The position numbers and the translations under genes are program-made. The notes beneath the pieces are model-generated. The model saw only the letters and a program-made list of their open reading frames with translations, ran no database searches and was not told the DNA's origin. Below, piece by piece: positions 18,771 to 27,002 of a stretch of DNA of 64,000 bases. Source of the stretch: JAGTVB01 sp049282355 (lineage in GTDB: Bacteria; Pseudomonadota; Gammaproteobacteria; HK1); contig JBAPTW010000444.1 in assembly GCA_049282355.1 (NCBI GenBank), forward strand, positions 1-64,000. Reading direction: 5' to 3'. How positions within the stretch are numbered: position 1 is the stretch's first letter; each line of letters starts with the position of its first letter.

Positions 18771-18805
18771 ATCCTCCTGCGCGTGGGTTCAGAGGCGGCT
18801 TGCCC

Positions 18806-18878
18806 TTAGAAGCTGCGCTAAGAACGACGGCGCTTGTCACTGCGGCGTTGCGCGGTATTGGTAAAACAGCTTTTTACC
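18806..18878 (-). repeat. Structured repeat, diverged 3' module with hairpin
   Basis: Read on the minus strand, 18878-18860 forms a hairpin with a 7-bp stem (GGTAAAA/TTTTACC). It is followed by a module very like the one at 46330-46388, including CCGCGCAACGCCGC, CAAGCGC and a CAGCTTCTAA end. The hairpin sits just before the conserved module, as at 1-33 and 22907-22947, but its sequence is unrelated. The copy lies between lipA and rnt, with the last rnt codons at 18874-18878 inside its hairpin. Confidence 0.65.
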
Positions 18879-19554
18879 CGATGGTATTGCGCGAGAAAGG
18901 CTCCTCTTCATTTTCCCGCCGCTCTTGCAGTGCCACGACCGATGCGGCTTGACAACGATTCACTACCGCGCAGAAAAGCTCCGCAGTGCGCCTGGCATCA
19001 TAGGTTGCCGCGTGCGCCTCACGATTGTCCCAAGGAAAACCAGCCGCTGCCACTGCCCGGGCAAGCACGGTTTGACCAAATATCAATCCCCCGAGGGTCG
19101 CTGTATCAAAAGTCGTAAACGGATGAAAAGGATTTCGTTTAAAACTCGTGCGTCTCACGGCCGCATTGACAAAAGCGAGATCGAAGCAAGGATTATGTCC
19201 CACCAAGACGGCCCGCGTGCAACCTGTATCTCGCAACGCCTGGCGCACCGGCCGAAAGATCGTCTGTAGCGCTTCGCGCTCAGGAACGGCAAAGCGCAGG
19301 GGATGGTGGGGATCGATATGGTTGAAGTCCAATGCGGCAGGTTCTAGATTTGCGCCTGGAAAGGGTGAGACGTGGCAGGCATAGGTCTCGCTCGGATACC
19401 ACAAGCCGCCTTGATCGACAGAAAGGAGCACGGCGGCAATCTCAAGCAGCGCATCCGTTTCTGGATTAAAGCCACCGGTTTCCACATCCACGACGACCGG
19501 AAAGTAGCCTCGGAAGCGCCGTGCAATTCGCTGTTTCAAGGCCCTCGCCAACAT
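18874..19554 (-). CDS. rnt: Ribonuclease T
   Basis: This 226-residue DEDD-family 3'-5' exoribonuclease trims the CCA end of tRNA and matures other stable RNAs. The first acidic motif is VVDVETGGFN, ALDFNHIDP matches E. coli RNase T, the second Asp region is GHNPCFDLAF, and EAHAATYDARRTAELFC carries the catalytic His and last Asp. SLKRNPFHPF-type sequence (SFKRNPFHPF) is specific to RNase T. The ATG at 19554 shares one base with the pyrC stop codon (TAATG), so translation is coupled to pyrC; an upstream TTG is in frame but unlikely. The C-terminus runs into a structured repeat. Confidence 0.95.
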   Translation of the reverse strand: MLARALKQRIARRFRGYFPVVVDVETGGFNPETDALLEIAAVLLSVDQGGLWYPSETYACHVSPFPGANLEPAALDFNHIDPHHPLRFAVPEREALQTIFRPVRQALRDTGCTRAVLVGHNPCFDLAFVNAAVRRTSFKRNPFHPFTTFDTATLGGLIFGQTVLARAVAAAGFPWDNREAHAATYDARRTAELFCAVVNRCQAASVVALQERRENEEEPFSRNTIG

Positions 19555-20591
19555 TAGCTCGTCATCGCCGTCCAAGCCACAGTACCTCCCGCCCGAAAAG
19601 GCACCACGACATCATCGCCTAAGTCAAGCTCTGACGGGACAGCCGTGGGTGTACGCTGCAAACAGAGCGTATTCAAGTTGCGGGGTAATCCATAGAAGTA
19701 AGCTCCGTAGTGACTCGAAAAAGCTTCCAATCGATCGAGCGATCCAACCGCCTCAAAGACCTCGGCGTAAAGTCCGAGGGCGCTAGGAGCGGTATAAATC
19801 CCCGCCCTCGCACAAGCGCACTCCTTAGCTGCCTTGGGGTGTGGTGCCGAGTCGGTGCCGAGAAAGAACTTTGGGCTGCCGCTAATGGCTGCCCTGATAA
19901 GGGCCCGACGATGGCGTTCCCGTTGCAAAATGGGGGCGCAAAAATGATGCGGCTGCATCCCCTCTTGGAACAGTACATTTCGATTCATCAAAAGATGGTG
20001 AGCGGTGATGGTCGCCGCCACACGTATCGGAGCATCTCGCACGAAATCAATGGCTTCCGTAGTCGTGATATGCTCAACAACGACCCGCAGGCCGGGAAAA
20101 CGCTCCACCAGTGGCATCAGTTGGCGCTCGACAAAAATCTGTTCTCGATCAAAGACATCCACCTGAGGATCCGCCACCTCGGCATGAATCAATAAAGGCA
20201 GATCATGGGCTTCGAGCGCTTCCAACACACGATAGGTGCGTTCGAGATTGCATACACCGGCGCTAGAGTGTGTGGTCACACCGGCCGGGTAAAGCTTCAC
20301 GGCGTAGATCGCTCCGCTCGCCTTCGCCGTTTGTATCTCTTCTGGTGAGGTTTCCTCGGTCAAATAGAGCGTCATCAGTGGTTGAAAAGCATTGCCCACT
20401 GGGATCTCAGCAAGTATTCGCTGACGATAAGCGAGTGCTTGCTCCGTCGTGACCACGGGAGGGTCAAGGTTCGGCATGACGAGAGCCCGAGAAAAGCATT
20501 GCGCCGTCGCGCGCACCGTGTGACGCAGTGCCAAGCCATCGCGCAGGTGGACGTGCCAATCGTCGGGGCGGGTAATAACTAGTTGATCCAC
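19554..20591 (-). CDS. pyrC: Dihydroorotase
   Basis: This 345-residue zinc enzyme closes N-carbamoyl-aspartate to dihydroorotate in pyrimidine synthesis. The metal-binding HVHLRD motif lies near residue 14 and the carbamylated Lys in YAVKLYPAG near 100. Metal His residues lie in LLIHAEV and VVVEHITT, and the catalytic Asp in GTDSAPHP. It belongs to the short PyrC class of enterobacteria. GAGG seven bases upstream favours the GTG at 20591 over the TTG at 20597. The gene overlaps rnt by one base. Confidence 0.96.
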   Translation of the reverse strand: MDQLVITRPDDWHVHLRDGLALRHTVRATAQCFSRALVMPNLDPPVVTTEQALAYRQRILAEIPVGNAFQPLMTLYLTEETSPEEIQTAKASGAIYAVKLYPAGVTTHSSAGVCNLERTYRVLEALEAHDLPLLIHAEVADPQVDVFDREQIFVERQLMPLVERFPGLRVVVEHITTTEAIDFVRDAPIRVAATITAHHLLMNRNVLFQEGMQPHHFCAPILQRERHRRALIRAAISGSPKFFLGTDSAPHPKAAKECACARAGIYTAPSALGLYAEVFEAVGSLDRLEAFSSHYGAYFYGLPRNLNTLCLQRTPTAVPSELDLGDDVVVPFRAGGTVAWTAMTS

Positions 20592-20626
20592 GACCAATCC
20601 TCTTCTATCAGCCTACCGGCGAGGAC

Positions 20627-20654
20627 TTAGAAGCCGTCTCAAAGCCGCTTCTTA
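20627..20654. repeat. Short inverted repeat TTAGAAGC/GCTTCTTA
   Basis: TTAGAAGC (20627-20634) and GCTTCTTA (20647-20654) match the outer ends of the complete element at 46240-46388 but enclose only 12 bases. This may be a minimal internal-deletion derivative. It overlaps the stop codon of the gene downstream on the minus strand. Confidence 0.5.
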
Positions 20655-21494
20655 CTTGCTCCAAGGCATCCAGTTGCCCCACGGCGAATTGCCTCCGCCA
20701 CGGTTGCCCCAGGGCATCATATCGCCCCAAGGCCACCCGCCGCTGTGGCCACGACCTGGACCGCCATAGGATCCTGGGGGAGCGCCATAGCCCGGGTATC
20801 CGTAGCCCCATCCCGGGGGTGGAGGTGGAACCGCACCAGCGCCATAACCGGGGTAACCACCATATGCCATCGGTGGCGCCCTTGGAGGGGCAAGCGGCGG
20901 CTGAGCGGGATAGTTCGCGGTGCCGGCGGGCTGTCCGGAAGCCGGAGACGACTCAGTACGTGGCGCCGATGGCGGCTCAGCGGCTTGACCAGCTGGCGGT
21001 GTTTCAGTCCCACGGTCGGTTGTAGCCCATGGATCGACCCATGGTTGGTCGGTGACCGACGCACCGGGTTTTTCGGAGCCATTTTGTTCGGGTGAAGCCG
21101 TACTCGGTGATCGGGGCGTTGCCCATTGAGGTGGGGCACCCTCTTCTTCCCCCGCTGCCGATGACTCGGAACCCCATCCTGTTCCCGACGGCTCGGGGCT
21201 CCATCCTCCATACACGGGCTCCCCCCACTCACCGCTCGGTGGGGCGGTTCCCCATTCGGTATAGCCCGACTCCGGTGGTTGATCGTCGAATTCCGAGCGC
21301 CATTGGCCGCGGGTTTCATAGTCCGGCGGCATCGCGCCTCGCGAACCGCCAGCGGATTGGGGAACTCCAGTCGGTGCTGGCTGTTGAGCAACACGCGACG
21401 CTGACTGATTATCACCCACGGCAGGCAGGGGAGCAATAAAGCTCACTCCAGCGATGGCGGTCACGGCCACCACATTCATCATTCGTTTCATCAT
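20652..21494 (-). CDS. Exported Pro/Gly/Ser-rich low-complexity protein
   Basis: This 280-residue protein begins with MMKRMMNVVAVTAIAGVSFI and a signal peptide that probably ends near AVGDN. The rest is low complexity: Pro, Gly, Ser, Glu and Trp in the middle, and Gly/Tyr/Pro repeats such as YPGYG and PPPPG at the C-terminus, ending GGNSPWGNWMPW. No catalytic motif is visible. GGAG just before the ATG at 21494 decides the start; an in-frame GTG at 21506 lies on the ribosome-binding site. The C-terminal composition resembles the Gly-rich exported proteins at 30.5-34.6 kb and sulfur globule proteins, but a structural envelope role is only inferred. Confidence 0.7.
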   Translation of the reverse strand: MMKRMMNVVAVTAIAGVSFIAPLPAVGDNQSASRVAQQPAPTGVPQSAGGSRGAMPPDYETRGQWRSEFDDQPPESGYTEWGTAPPSGEWGEPVYGGWSPEPSGTGWGSESSAAGEEEGAPPQWATPRSPSTASPEQNGSEKPGASVTDQPWVDPWATTDRGTETPPAGQAAEPPSAPRTESSPASGQPAGTANYPAQPPLAPPRAPPMAYGGYPGYGAGAVPPPPPGWGYGYPGYGAPPGSYGGPGRGHSGGWPWGDMMPWGNRGGGNSPWGNWMPWSK

Positions 21495-21633
21495 GCTCTC
21501 CTTCACCTGGAACCTAAGGCCTCGTTTTGGCCGGCAGTCCTAGCGGGTGCCGACTCAAGGGCTATCGGCGAGATGCGACAGAGAGCCGGGTTGTACGTGC
21601 GAGGCCCATGATTCTTTAAGATTGCGCCAAACG

Positions 21634-22002
21634 CTATTCGTTGCAGGGAAAGGCGCGCTCAAACGCTACCTGAATGAAGAGCAATGCCGGATGCTGCAAA
21701 ACGGCAGAGGGTTGCATGCGCGCAAAACCCACAAAAATGGTTGCCAATTCCGGCGGATTGACCGCTGTACGCGGGCAGATCTCACCTCTGAGTCCCAGCA
21801 CATCCAGCACGCCCGCTAGATAACTGTAGCAAGCTCCTAACTGATAAGCCGCTTTCGGTCCGAGTTCTTGAAAGGGTATTCCGTGGTGCTGGCATTTCAG
21901 CAATAGGCTGCTGCCGGTTTCAAAGGCGGCTTGTGTCGTGGCCGGCCACAAGCATACCATCCCGAGCAGTATCCAGCGGGTGAATCTCGCCACAGTCTTC
22001 AT
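21634..22002 (-). CDS. Rap1a/Tai-like small exported protein
   Basis: This protein of about 122 residues has a signal peptide (MKTVARFTRWILLGMVC through TTQA) and a domain with four conserved Cys. The pattern GSSLLLKCQ, ACYSYLAGVLD, GEICPRT and a FERAFPC ending is that of the Rap1a/Tai family. This family includes type VI secretion immunity proteins, but it is widespread and usually of unknown role. No effector gene lies next to it, so immunity is not claimed. The frame is open upstream to 22032; the ATG at 22002 starts the signal peptide. Confidence 0.65.
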   Translation of the reverse strand: MKTVARFTRWILLGMVCLWPATTQAAFETGSSLLLKCQHHGIPFQELGPKAAYQLGACYSYLAGVLDVLGLRGEICPRTAVNPPELATIFVGFARMQPSAVLQHPALLFIQVAFERAFPCNE

Positions 22003-22288
22003 GTTGATGACTATAAACGGTTGTACGAGCACAGGGAAGGTCGCCTATGGAAGAGGCAAGGCTCGCTTGGTGCTCGAGTAAGAGCTGCTGCAACATGCGA
22101 AGACAGCTTGCCACCGCGTGGCTGACACCGTAGATTAGCACATCTGAATATTGTAAATCGGTAACGATTTGCCAGCGCACGCCCAAAAGGCGCCTAGAAC
22201 AATCAGGAGGGCTCAGCGGGAAACCACCTGAGAGCCTATAGGTCAATTTATGAAGTCGACGATAGCTCATTCGACACCTAGCTAAAGC

Positions 22289-22663
22289 GTGGCAAGAAAA
22301 AGTTCCCGAGTAACGATGCCAGCGGACGCACCCATTCCGGACGAACACGACGCTCTCACTGCACAGGCGCTGAAAGCGATGGCGCATCCGTTGCGCTGGA
22401 AGATACTCTGCACCTTAGGAGATAGTGAGTTGCACTTCGGGGATATTGTTGCGCTTACGGGCACTTCTCCCAGCAATATCTCACGTCACCTCGAGCAGTT
22501 GCGGAGCAAACGGATTCTGACCTCCCGCAAAGAAGGCAACCGGGTTTTTTACCGCATCCGCAACGGTCAACTGGTCATGCTCATTGCCACCATGCGCAAC
22601 GTGCTCTGTCCCGCTAACCTGGAAGGGCGCTTGCGGGGTTCCAGGCAAGGGGGTGGTGATTAA
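22289..22663 (+). CDS. ArsR-family winged-helix regulator, copy 1
   Basis: This 124-residue protein has the winged helix of the ArsR/SmtB family. AMAHPLRWKILCTLG, the helix-turn-helix around LTGTSPSNISRHLEQLRS and the wing RKEGNRVFYRIRNGQL are all clear. The usual ELCVCD metal-binding motif is absent and the only Cys pattern is one late NVLCPAN, so it is not a standard arsenic or cadmium sensor. Start is a GTG; an ATG nine codons later is an alternative. It is a paralogue of the convergent gene at 23052-23384, with a 77-bp stretch identical in both. Confidence 0.85.
   Translation: MARKSSRVTMPADAPIPDEHDALTAQALKAMAHPLRWKILCTLGDSELHFGDIVALTGTSPSNISRHLEQLRSKRILTSRKEGNRVFYRIRNGQLVMLIATMRNVLCPANLEGRLRGSRQGGGD
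22535..22611 (+). repeat. Left arm of a 77-bp perfect inverted repeat inside two ArsR genes
   Basis: Bases 22535-22611 are identical, in reverse complement, to 23083-23159. Both arms encode the wing and C-terminal helix of their ArsR paralogue. Identity stops sharply at both ends, including at silent positions, which points to recent duplication or gene conversion. Confidence 0.85.
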
Positions 22664-23051
22664 ATTTTGCGGTGAAATCGGGTATCGGCGCACCGTTTCG
22701 CCGTCGGAGCAAAGCGTACTCGCGGTGGCGACAAAATCGTCCAGAACAATTTTGAGCAACGGCAAGCGGGCCCCGAGGAGTGAGCTTCAGGGAAAAGGCG
22801 AGTAATACGGTAAGGGACAAGGAAATAGCTGACAGGACACAACCCATTCGAGCTCATGGGGGGGGCCGGGCTATCCCAGAGAATTCCACTATCTGTCACA
22901 CCCTCTATCCCTATCTATGTTGGCACAAAGCCAACATAGATAGGGATTGTGAGCTGCTGCGCAACGCAGCTCAGGCCGGCGTAGTCACTTTACAACGGCT
23001 TTTTACCGTTCGCTGGCTGAACCGGAAATGCGCACGTAAAGTCCGTCCATC
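22664..23051. other. Intergenic region between convergent ArsR genes
   Basis: No gene is visible in these 388 bases. From 22907 to about 23008 lies a copy of the structured repeat with an 18-bp perfect hairpin. The other part has no recognisable feature. Both genes end towards this region, so it should hold terminators rather than promoters. Confidence 0.6.
22907..23008 (+). repeat. Structured interspersed repeat with 18-bp perfect hairpin
   Basis: 22907-22924 and 22930-22947 are perfect inverted complements (18 bp) around the loop ACAAA. Straight after comes GAGCTGCTGCGCAACGCAGC and then TCAGGC, GCG-AGT and a TTTA/AACGGCTTTTTA end, matching the 3' module of the element at 46240-46388. The second stem (GAGCTGC/GCAGCTC) is fully paired here; the corresponding position in the 46-kb copy holds a mismatch. 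Confidence 0.75.
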
Positions 23052-23384
23052 TCACTCCCGAGCGCTCATGTCTAGATTGGCCGGACAGAGCACGTTGCGC
23101 ATGGTGGCAATGAGCATGACCAGTTGACCGTTGCGGATGCGGTAAAAAACCCGGTTGCCCTCCTTACGCCAGCTCACAATCCGTTTGCTCCGCAACTGCT
23201 CGAGGTGCTGTGATACATTGCTCTGAGAGGTACCCGTCATGTCGACGATCTCGCCAACCGAGAGCTCCTGACTCCCGAGGGTGCAGAGTATCTTCCAACG
23301 CAACGGATGGGCCATTGCCTTCAGAACATGGGCGGTGAGGATATTGTCCTCATCAGGCGCGGATCGGTCTGAGAGCACACTCAT
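23052..23384 (-). CDS. ArsR-family winged-helix regulator, copy 2
   Basis: This 110-residue ArsR/SmtB-type repressor has AMAHPLRWKILCTLG, the recognition helix in TGTSQSNVSQHLEQLRS, and the same wing and C-terminus as copy 1. Again no ELCVCD metal site is seen. The N-terminus and recognition helix differ from copy 1 (SQSNVSQH against SPSNISRH), so the two may bind different operators. It lies 124 bases from the start of the REC-PAS gene side and may be co-oriented with that operon, being downstream of it. Confidence 0.87.
   Translation of the reverse strand: MSVLSDRSAPDEDNILTAHVLKAMAHPLRWKILCTLGSQELSVGEIVDMTGTSQSNVSQHLEQLRSKRIVSWRKEGNRVFYRIRNGQLVMLIATMRNVLCPANLDMSARE
23083..23159 (-). repeat. 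Right arm of the 77-bp perfect inverted repeat
   Basis: This is the reverse complement of 22535-22611 and lies inside ArsR copy 2. The arms are 471 bases apart. Recombination between them could flip the region in between. Confidence 0.85.
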
Positions 23385-23437
23385 GTTGTCAATACTAACC
23401 TCATAATGGACACCTCAATCTTAGACTCCAAGCAAGG

Positions 23438-24313
23438 TCAAGAACTTGAAATCATCTCCACGTCCTCGTCCACCCGCACATAACCGGTCATGTCCCTCGC
23501 AATACAAATGATGTCGGTAATTTCTCCGTCGCGGCCTTTCATTGCGCTGCGGGAAAATAGGATCGGTAACCGGCGACCATCCTGGGCAATAAAGCGTGCC
23601 TCGATATTGCTGATCACACCGGTTCGGATCAATGCTTCGAGCCAGATACCCATGAAGGCACCCGCCTGCTCCGGCTCTGCCTCCTCGAAGACATCCCCAA
23701 TAGACATGCCGATCAAGGCGCTATCCGGATAACTGAGCATTCGGTATGCCGCTGGATTGGCCGATTTGATGATGCCTTGCGGGTCAAGCACGAGAAGTGC
23801 TTCACCCATGGTCTGGATGATGTTCTCCAAATACTGTTTAGCCCGATCCACCTCTGCGGTGCGCGCTGCAACTTTCTCTTCAAGAATGCGGTTCAGCGCC
23901 CGTTCCCGCTCGATAAGTCTAAAATAAGTGCTGATCTTGTTGATCAAGAGATTGTCGTCGATGGGCTTGAGCAGGTAATCCACCGCCCCAATGGCATACC
24001 CTTTGCGCTGAAACTCCTCAGTCTTATAGGCGGCAGTCAGGAAAATGATTGGAATGTCTGCCGTCCGGCGGCGAATTTTCAACATGGATGCGGTCTGAAA
24101 TCCGTCCATATCGGGCATATGGACGTCTAAAATGATCAGATCGATGTCCCCTGCACTCAGCGCTATCTTTAGCGCCTCCGGTCCCGACTGGGCCTCGAGA
24201 ATCCCGACATCGATGTGCTTCTCGATGAGCGTGCGCAAGGTATACAAATTGTTCTTATTGTCATCCACTAGCAGCAGCTTAAAATTGGAATGCCGCTTTG
24301 TGACGACCGCCAT
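23438..24313 (-). CDS. Response regulator with PAS output domain
   Basis: This 291-residue protein has an N-terminal receiver domain and a C-terminal PAS domain. The acidic pair is in LLVDDNKNN, the phospho-Asp in LIILDVHMPDMDGF (about residue 62) and the conserved Lys in VDYLLKPID. A coiled-coil linker (about 135-165) leads to a PAS domain with PAS-fold elements such as GIIKSANPAAYRML and ITDIICIARDMTGY. There is no DNA-binding or enzymatic output domain, so it probably acts by protein contacts, perhaps on the kinase. It starts one base after the hybrid kinase stop codon, so the two form an operon. Confidence 0.88.
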   Translation of the reverse strand: MAVVTKRHSNFKLLLVDDNKNNLYTLRTLIEKHIDVGILEAQSGPEALKIALSAGDIDLIILDVHMPDMDGFQTASMLKIRRRTADIPIIFLTAAYKTEEFQRKGYAIGAVDYLLKPIDDNLLINKISTYFRLIERERALNRILEEKVAARTAEVDRAKQYLENIIQTMGEALLVLDPQGIIKSANPAAYRMLSYPDSALIGMSIGDVFEEAEPEQAGAFMGIWLEALIRTGVISNIEARFIAQDGRRLPILFSRSAMKGRDGEITDIICIARDMTGYVRVDEDVEMISSS

Positions 24314-24314
24314 G

Positions 24315-26690
24315 TTAGGCTCCCTCGGTGCCCACTGATGAGGCCGGCGTTTTGAGATAGTCGGCCAAGAGATCTCTTAGCTCCATTGGGTTCACCGGCT
24401 TGATAAGCACATCGTCCGCACCCCGGGCCAGACAAGCTTGCCGATCCAATTGGTCTGCCCGCGTAATCAATGCCACCACAGGAACCTCGCGTAGCTTTGC
24501 GCGCGCCCGCAGGCGCGCGATCACATCGAAACCACCCATTCCTGGCATCATAATGTCCATTAGCACCAAATCAAAGTCACCGTCCGCAGCGAGGGTCTCC
24601 AGCGCTTCGGTGCCATCGCCTGCTGCAGTCACCTCTAGACCCCAATGCTCCAATACCGGCACCAACTCCAACAGATTTTTCATTTCATCATCAACCACAA
24701 GGACTCTGTGAGTGGAAAAATCCGCATCCGGAAACGGTTGTTGCTCAACACCTGCCGCCTCATCGGCCCTTGATTCATCGCCCGCCCCTTGTGCGGAGGC
24801 CGGCTCAAACACCAGCGGCAAGAAAAGGGCAAAGATTGACCCACAACCTTCTTCGCTAAGCAGGCCGATGCGCCCCCCCATCAATTGCGCGAGTTCGCGG
24901 CTGATGGATAACCCTAGCCCACTGCCGCCGTAACGGCGGCGGGTCGAGCCATCCGCTTGTTTGAAAGCCTCGAAGATAAGCTCGTGCTTGCCCTTGGGGA
25001 TGCCAATTCCAGTGTCGTGTACGCTGAGCATCACCGGTCTCTCAGCCGCATCGGCTTCGGCGCTGCGGCTCAGCTTAACCTGAACCTCGCCTTCACGGGT
25101 AAACTTCACGGCATTCGAGAGGAAATTCTTCACGATTTGCGAAACGCGATCGCCGTCCGAGACGATGGAGCGCGGCGCGTCGTGGTCGATCTGCAGGCTG
25201 AGCACAATTCCTTTGGCATCGAACTGAGGGCGCACCAGCTCGATCAACTCGGCCAGCATGTTTGGCAGCTCCAGTTGTTCAATGCGAAAGATCGTTTGCC
25301 GCGCTTCGATACGGGAAAGGTCCAGAACATTATCAATCAACGCAGCGAGATCATTGGCGCACTGATAAATCACTCGGGCCTGCTTGGCCTGATCAGCAGA
25401 CCCGTTTTGCACTGGTCTTTCAGCCGAAAGCTTGGAAAGCAATAGGATGGAGTTCAGTGGTGTTCGCAGCTCATGGCTCATGTTGGCCAAAAACTCTGAC
25501 TTGTAGCGATTGGATTCCTCAAGCTCTCTTGCATGATCCCGCAGCGCTTGACTTTTTTGCGCGTGTTGCTCGGCTAGCTCGCTTAAGTTCTCTGCCAGCT
25601 TACGCAGTTCAGGCGGGCCGCGCCGGGTGAACTGAACCGCCTCGTCGCCCTTGAGCACCTGCCCGATGTTATCGGTGAGCTCTTGCCCAAATCCCTCTGC
25701 GCGCACCGCCGCCCAGCGGGCAACGACGAACACGATGATGATCAGCACCAACACGATGGAGAGAATTCGCGTCACTAGGGTGCGGCGAAACTCGGTGATG
25801 GGATTGGGGTCGACGCGCCGCCCTACCCATAAGGGCCCAGACTGCTCTGTCACAAACAACGGCGCCCAGATAACCTGCTGATCGCCTTTTTTCCAAAGCG
25901 CAAAGTTGCCTTTGGCAAAGATCTCCTCCAGTCCGGGAAAATCCCGGAACGCCGTTAGCTGCGCATCGGCGGGCTTACCATACCGCAGATAGGTGCCGTC
26001 ATTGTGCACCCAGTAGGTGTCTCGAAAAGCCCTGGCGAGCCCCCCCACGTCAACATTAATCACCACCGACCCGACGGGACGCCCGCCAGCGGAGCGGGTG
26101 GTAGACGAGGGGGGATATCCAATGATGGGGCTGATTACCCGCAGCATCATGAAGTGGCGCGGATCCTCTAATGCCGCATGGGGATCGATACTGATCGGAC
26201 CAATAAGAAAACCCCCGGGATTTAGCCGCATACCCGCCTTGATAAAGGCTTCCGAGGGGCGGTCAGGCTCACCCTCTCCTGGCTTGAGCTGGAGGGTTTT
26301 GCTATCTCGCTCTAGCCAGAACTGCACTTTACCGTTGCGGTCAAAAAACAAAATTTCGGCGATATCGAGCTGATCCCGCAAAAAATCATTGAGCCAATTG
26401 GCATAACGGGACCGGGCCGTCGCCAACGGAATGGCGTCTTCGTTATGACCATCGGGTGTTCGAAAAGCCCCCGGTTCGGGAAGCTTGGCGAGAAGGCGCA
26501 CCGTCTCATTGCGACTCGCCAGATGCTGATCCAGATCACGAAGCTCGGCCCTAAGGTTCTGCAGATGGGCTTCATGGTGCAAGAATTGGACACTATCGAG
26601 GACCAGAGGGACATTGATAAATACGCCAGCAAGAAGCGGCGTGAGGCCGAAAAGACACAAAAACAGAAACAGTTGCGTTCGAAGCTTCAT
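24315..26690 (-). CDS. Membrane hybrid sensor histidine kinase
   Basis: This 791-residue protein has an N-terminal membrane helix, a periplasmic sensor of about 280 residues (Cache-like by layout), a second helix (LSIVLVLIIIVFVVARW, about 310-328) and a coiled coil. HisKA follows with the phospho-His in MSHELRTPLNSI, then HATPase_c with VKNFLSNAVKFTREG, VHDTGIGIPKGKH and GGSGLGLSISRELA. A C-terminal receiver has VLVVDDEMKN, VLMDIMMPGMGGFD and DVLIKPVNP. The ligand sensed outside is unknown. The REC-PAS regulator follows one base later. The gene diverges from the first CRTAC1 gene across a 312-base gap. Confidence 0.92.
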   Translation of the reverse strand: MKLRTQLFLFLCLFGLTPLLAGVFINVPLVLDSVQFLHHEAHLQNLRAELRDLDQHLASRNETVRLLAKLPEPGAFRTPDGHNEDAIPLATARSRYANWLNDFLRDQLDIAEILFFDRNGKVQFWLERDSKTLQLKPGEGEPDRPSEAFIKAGMRLNPGGFLIGPISIDPHAALEDPRHFMMLRVISPIIGYPPSSTTRSAGGRPVGSVVINVDVGGLARAFRDTYWVHNDGTYLRYGKPADAQLTAFRDFPGLEEIFAKGNFALWKKGDQQVIWAPLFVTEQSGPLWVGRRVDPNPITEFRRTLVTRILSIVLVLIIIVFVVARWAAVRAEGFGQELTDNIGQVLKGDEAVQFTRRGPPELRKLAENLSELAEQHAQKSQALRDHARELEESNRYKSEFLANMSHELRTPLNSILLLSKLSAERPVQNGSADQAKQARVIYQCANDLAALIDNVLDLSRIEARQTIFRIEQLELPNMLAELIELVRPQFDAKGIVLSLQIDHDAPRSIVSDGDRVSQIVKNFLSNAVKFTREGEVQVKLSRSAEADAAERPVMLSVHDTGIGIPKGKHELIFEAFKQADGSTRRRYGGSGLGLSISRELAQLMGGRIGLLSEEGCGSIFALFLPLVFEPASAQGAGDESRADEAAGVEQQPFPDADFSTHRVLVVDDEMKNLLELVPVLEHWGLEVTAAGDGTEALETLAADGDFDLVLMDIMMPGMGGFDVIARLRARAKLREVPVVALITRADQLDRQACLARGADDVLIKPVNPMELRDLLADYLKTPASSVGTEGA

Positions 26691-27002
26691 GGTAAGGTGT
26701 GCTGGTAGTATTGGTGAGTGTCGCTTGCCCAGGCGGGCGAAGATGAATGCTCAACGGCCAAGCCACGTTGACTTGCCTGTCTTCCTTGCGCCTCAGTAGG
26801 CAATTGGGCTCAATAGATAGTGTGTTTGATGTCGCGCTACGCATCCGCGCCAGCATGTGTCATGTAGGTTCGTGCCAGGTGGCCGTTGCTTATGGAAGGC
26901 AAGAGCTACCCTACCTTTTAGAGCCTTAGAATTGATGCTTTCGTTAGAATTGATGCTTTCGCATGTTCTGGGAAACTTTCGCTGACCATCGGCTCGATTA
27001 CC
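26691..27002. other. Divergent intergenic region with an 18-bp tandem repeat
   Basis: No gene is seen. Promoters for the hybrid kinase (minus) and the CRTAC1 operon (plus) should lie here. An exact tandem duplication sits at 26926-26961, 40-75 bases before the CRTAC1 start. Confidence 0.5.
26926..26961 (+). repeat. Exact 18-bp tandem duplication
   Basis: TTAGAATTGATGCTTTCG occurs twice in direct succession (26926-26943 and 26944-26961). It lies just upstream of the CRTAC1-TPR operon. It may be a doubled operator or a slippage product. Confidence 0.9.

Noticed and set aside
21634..22002. Immunity protein of a type VI effector pair
   Set aside because: The fold pattern fits the Rap1a/Tai family, but there is no effector or secretion gene nearby, so immunity is not supported.
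22535..23159. The ArsR inverted repeats as ends of a transposon
   Set aside because: The arms are internal coding sequence of two paralogous genes, not terminal repeats, and no transposase lies between them.
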